Part shown: positions 62,013 through 64,000 of the stretch, piece by piece | Layout of the letters: each line of letters starts with the position of its first letter | Position numbering within the stretch: the stretch's first letter is position 1 | Assembly: GCA_001931535.1 (NCBI GenBank) | Contig: CP016211.1 | Coordinates: forward strand, 1-64,000 | Length of the DNA stretch: 64,000 bases | Source of the DNA: Minicystis rosea | GTDB lineage: Bacteria; Myxococcota_A; Polyangia; Polyangiales; Polyangiaceae | Direction: 5' to 3' | Notes under the pieces: generated by a model | Told to the model about the DNA's origin: nothing | Seen by the model: only the letters and a program-made list of their open reading frames with translations | The model's database searches: none | Program-made: the position numbers and the translations under genes

Positions 62013-62954
62013 TCACTTCCTCGAGAAGAGCTCGTTCGCCTTCGCGTCCGCTCGACCCGTTGGCATGTCGAGGCCGAAGCGCGAGAAGATCGACGGGCAG
62101 TCGGGCTGCATGGGCGAAGAGTGGCACTCCACGCCGGTGCCTTCCCCGATGACCTCGAACGTCGTCGTATCGTAGATGGGAGAGATGAAATCGAGACCCC
62201 CGAGCAAGGGCGGCAGCTCGACGCGCACGGTGTCCGTCGCGAGATCGAAGGTCGAGAGCAACACCGCGGGTGTGTTGACGAAGTCGCAGGACGCGCGGTC
62301 CTCGAGCGCGAGGCCATCGGCTGGGCCACAGTCACGACTACCGATGTGCACGTAGCCGTCGCCGGCGTGGCCGTTTCCGTCGTCCACCGTGAAGTTCATC
62401 ACGAAATGCCGGTAGCCGGTGGCCCACGACCAATACATCTCGTTGAGCGGTGACGGTGCACCCTCGAGCGTGTTGTTGGCGATCGTCTCCTTCATCACGG
62501 CTTGGGGAACCCCGATGTCGAACGCCACGGACGCGACGTGCTCGACCACGGTCTTTCCCGTGATGACGGTGTTCGTGCGCGCCGTTCCCTCGGCGAAGGC
62601 AACGCCGGAGTCACCGCAGGTCCCCTCGGCGTTGCCGGTCAGATCGACGAGCGCGACCGACCCCGCCCCGCTCGTGTACTGGAAATCGTTTCTATCGAGC
62701 GTGAGGGCGACCGACTGTCCATCGGCGTCCGTGAAGCGGATGTTGCTGACGTAGAACCGCAGGTCGCTCAGCCCGATGCTGTGCTTGCCTTCGGGACCGA
62801 GCCCAGTGAGCGTGTCGGTACAACCGACCTCATTCCCATTCGCGGTCACCGCGAACCGCAGTGCGAAGGCGCTCGGCTCGGGCTCCGCGCAGCCGGAGAG
62901 GACGAGAGCTGAAGATAGCAAGGCAGGCAGTAGAGCCGTGGTGGAGGAGCTCAT
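62013..62954 (-). CDS. MbnP family copper-binding protein
   Basis: The 313-residue lipoprotein starts at ATG 62954 with AAGGAA six bases upstream; the lipobox is LVLSGC. It has the layout of the four-Cys 'metallo-mystery pair' (MbnP) family: the opening RFAVTANGNEVGC, DLRFYVSNIRFTDADGQSVA, a paired-Cys set (CTDTL, CGDSG, CGPADG, CDF), and LNEMYWSWATGYRHFVMNF. That last block corresponds to the conserved WSW..GY motif in which a Trp of MbnP is oxidised to kynurenine near the copper. The protein is periplasmic or surface-anchored and binds copper. The next gene encodes its di-haem partner. Confidence 0.88.
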   Translation of the reverse strand: MSSSTTALLPALLSSALVLSGCAEPEPSAFALRFAVTANGNEVGCTDTLTGLGPEGKHSIGLSDLRFYVSNIRFTDADGQSVALTLDRNDFQYTSGAGSVALVDLTGNAEGTCGDSGVAFAEGTARTNTVITGKTVVEHVASVAFDIGVPQAVMKETIANNTLEGAPSPLNEMYWSWATGYRHFVMNFTVDDGNGHAGDGYVHIGSRDCGPADGLALEDRASCDFVNTPAVLLSTFDLATDTVRVELPPLLGGLDFISPIYDTTTFEVIGEGTGVECHSSPMQPDCPSIFSRFGLDMPTGRADAKANELFSRK

Positions 62955-63454
62955 GGACGTTCCTTCTGGGGCGCTCCCGAGATCTCGAGAAGACCCCTTC
63001 GCCTCTCGGGAAAGCTGTTCGAACGGAGACGTTAGCGTACGAGCGAGAAACACGTATGCGTCATGTTGTCGCGCTCGCCGTGTGGATGGTGGCGACACGA
63101 CGCTTCGTGCAGTCCATAGGCTTCTCTTGGGGCGCTTTTCAAAGCACGGATACACCTCACGCCCTGTCGATGCGGACTCGGTGCGTACCTCATACAGGCA
63201 CGAGCACGGCAGGCGTGCGGCATCGTGACGCATTTCATTCCGTCTGCGTTGTGGCAGATGACTCGCGCGCGTCGCTCCGACCTCGACGTGCAGGGGCTCG
63301 CGATGGTCACGCCCGTGGGCGACTCGCTGTCGCGCTCACCATCATAGATGCGGTCGCGTCCTCGTCGTCATCGGATGGGGAAGGAAGGAAGCGTGCAGTG
63401 TTGTTGCCCATCTGTGACATGCGACGCAGTGTTCGACACGAAGGCTCCAAAGCC
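62955..63454. other. Divergent intergenic region of the copper/di-haem locus
   Basis: This 500-base region separates the mbnP-mbnH genes from the divergent YtkA-like gene and should carry both promoters. I see no supported gene. I cannot point to a convincing copper-regulator box. AAGGAAGGAAG (63383-63393) lies too far upstream to serve the YtkA-like gene. Confidence 0.35.
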
Positions 63455-63892
63455 ATGCGTCTCCTCCGATTCGGCATGGGAGCTGTGATCGCCTCGTTCG
63501 CCATCGGCTGCGCCGGCGAGACGACCGGGGAGCAGGGCGGTGCGGAAGTTTTTCCCGCGACGCCGCTCATGAAGGTCACGAGTGATGAGGGCGCGCTCGA
63601 GCTCGAGGTTCGGACCGCTCCGGCGCAGCCCCCACACCGTGGGGTATCGACGATGGAGCTTCGCATCACGTCACCTGATGGGACGCCGGTGGATGGCCTC
63701 GATATCGATGTCGTGCCGTGGATGCCGACGATGGGGCATGGCTCATCGATTCGCCCCGCAACCGAGGCGAAGGGCGGCGGACGCTATGTCGTCTCGAATG
63801 TGGCGCTGTTCATGTCGGCCCGCTGGGACCTGCGCACGATCATCTCCGGCGCGGTGAGCGATCGAGCGCTCATCACCGTCCAGATTCAGTAG
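63455..63892 (+). CDS. YtkA/FixH-like domain lipoprotein
   Basis: The 145-residue protein starts MRLLRFGMGAVIASFAIGCA with lipobox FAIGC. The mature part is one beta-sandwich of the YtkA/FixH type: ALELEVRTAPAQPPHRGVST, MELRITSPDGTPVDGLDIDV, VVPWMPTMGHGSSIRPATEA and GRYVVSNVALFMSARWDLRT. The WMPTMGHG segment with Met and His is the usual putative copper-binding turn of this family. It is divergent from the MbnP/MbnH pair, and such a protein next to them suggests a three-part copper-handling set in the envelope. Confidence 0.8.
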   Translation: MRLLRFGMGAVIASFAIGCAGETTGEQGGAEVFPATPLMKVTSDEGALELEVRTAPAQPPHRGVSTMELRITSPDGTPVDGLDIDVVPWMPTMGHGSSIRPATEAKGGGRYVVSNVALFMSARWDLRTIISGAVSDRALITVQIQ

Positions 63893-63926
63893 CTCCGTGT
63901 GGCTGTTCTCGTGATGCGGATTGCGC

Positions 63927-63959
63927 GGGCCACCGGCCGCTCTCGCGGGCCGGCGGCCC
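63927..63959 (+). terminator. Hairpin downstream of the YtkA/FixH-like gene
   Basis: GGGCCACCGGCC and GGCCGGCGGCCC form a 12-base stem with one mismatch around nine bases, 35 bases after the stop codon. There is no T-run. Confidence 0.45.
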
Positions 63960-64000
63960 TGCGCTACATCTCTACATCCGGATCGCGAACCAGTTGCTGT

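Noticed and set aside
1..64000. tRNA, rRNA or biosynthetic gene cluster
   Set aside because: I searched by eye for conser­ved tRNA arms, rRNA blocks and NRPS/PKS core motifs and saw none.

Overview
The window is GC-rich (codon third positions are almost all G or C) and most intact genes encode exported or lipid-anchored proteins with Gly/Ser/Ala-rich linkers after a lipobox, RCC1 and beta-helix repeats, PEGA/TPR and Cys-rich surface proteins, a Ser/Thr kinase and a MXAN_0977-type di-haem enzyme. This points to a large-genome myxobacterium (Myxococcota, probably Polyangiales). That is inference from gene style; no rRNA or tRNA gene is visible.

Layout. 1-4.8 kb: the 5' end of a protein kinase gene running off the left edge, degraded sequence, an HD-domain hydrolase, a stand-alone protein with an EF-Ts-like TS-N/UBA domain, and a small exported protein. 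4.85-14.4 kb: a mobile-element region. A unit of about 0.94 kb carrying a sigma-70-type gene occurs twice. In the left copy a stack of four elements (IS1182-like, IS701-like, a CTAG-ended MITE, IS630-like) sits at one CTAG site. A rhodanese-DoxX operon with a divergent LysR regulator lies between the copies. 14.7-24 kb: a copper-monooxygenase-like lipoprotein, a frameshifted beta-propeller protein, a palindromic element, a TPR protein, the GTPase RbgA, an interrupted CDP-alcohol phosphotransferase, an S10 carboxypeptidase-like lipoprotein and an outer-surface protein. 24-31.5 kb: an 8-bp microsatellite, two related lipoprotein cassettes sharing a duplicated leader, a MarR regulator with a quinone-oxidoreductase-type enzyme, a beta-propeller lipoprotein and a beta-helix lipoprotein. 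32-43.6 kb: two ferritin-like proteins, an RCC1 protein, a large vWA-like lipoprotein, and an AmmeMemoRadiSam pair (AmmB and the radical SAM enzyme) without a visible AMMECR1 gene. 43.6-51.5 kb: a second MITE copy ending on the stop codon of a TrkA/RCK-type gene, then a Na/Pi symporter, a P-type ATPase and a PPK2 kinase that look like one phosphate-handling cassette. 52.5-54.2 kb: an RRM protein followed by four small unknown genes. 55-64 kb: a dead group II intron reverse transcriptase, a serine hydrolase, a PEGA/TPR plus Cys-rich lipoprotein pair, a SRPBCC protein, and a MbnP/MbnH copper/di-haem pair with a divergent YtkA/FixH-like lipoprotein.

Gene density is low and coding remnants are common. 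At least seven otherwise good genes are broken by an apparent single-base frameshift, several in or next to C/G runs. That pattern could be real decay or uncorrected homopolymer errors in the assembly, and it should be settled before these genes are called pseudogenes.
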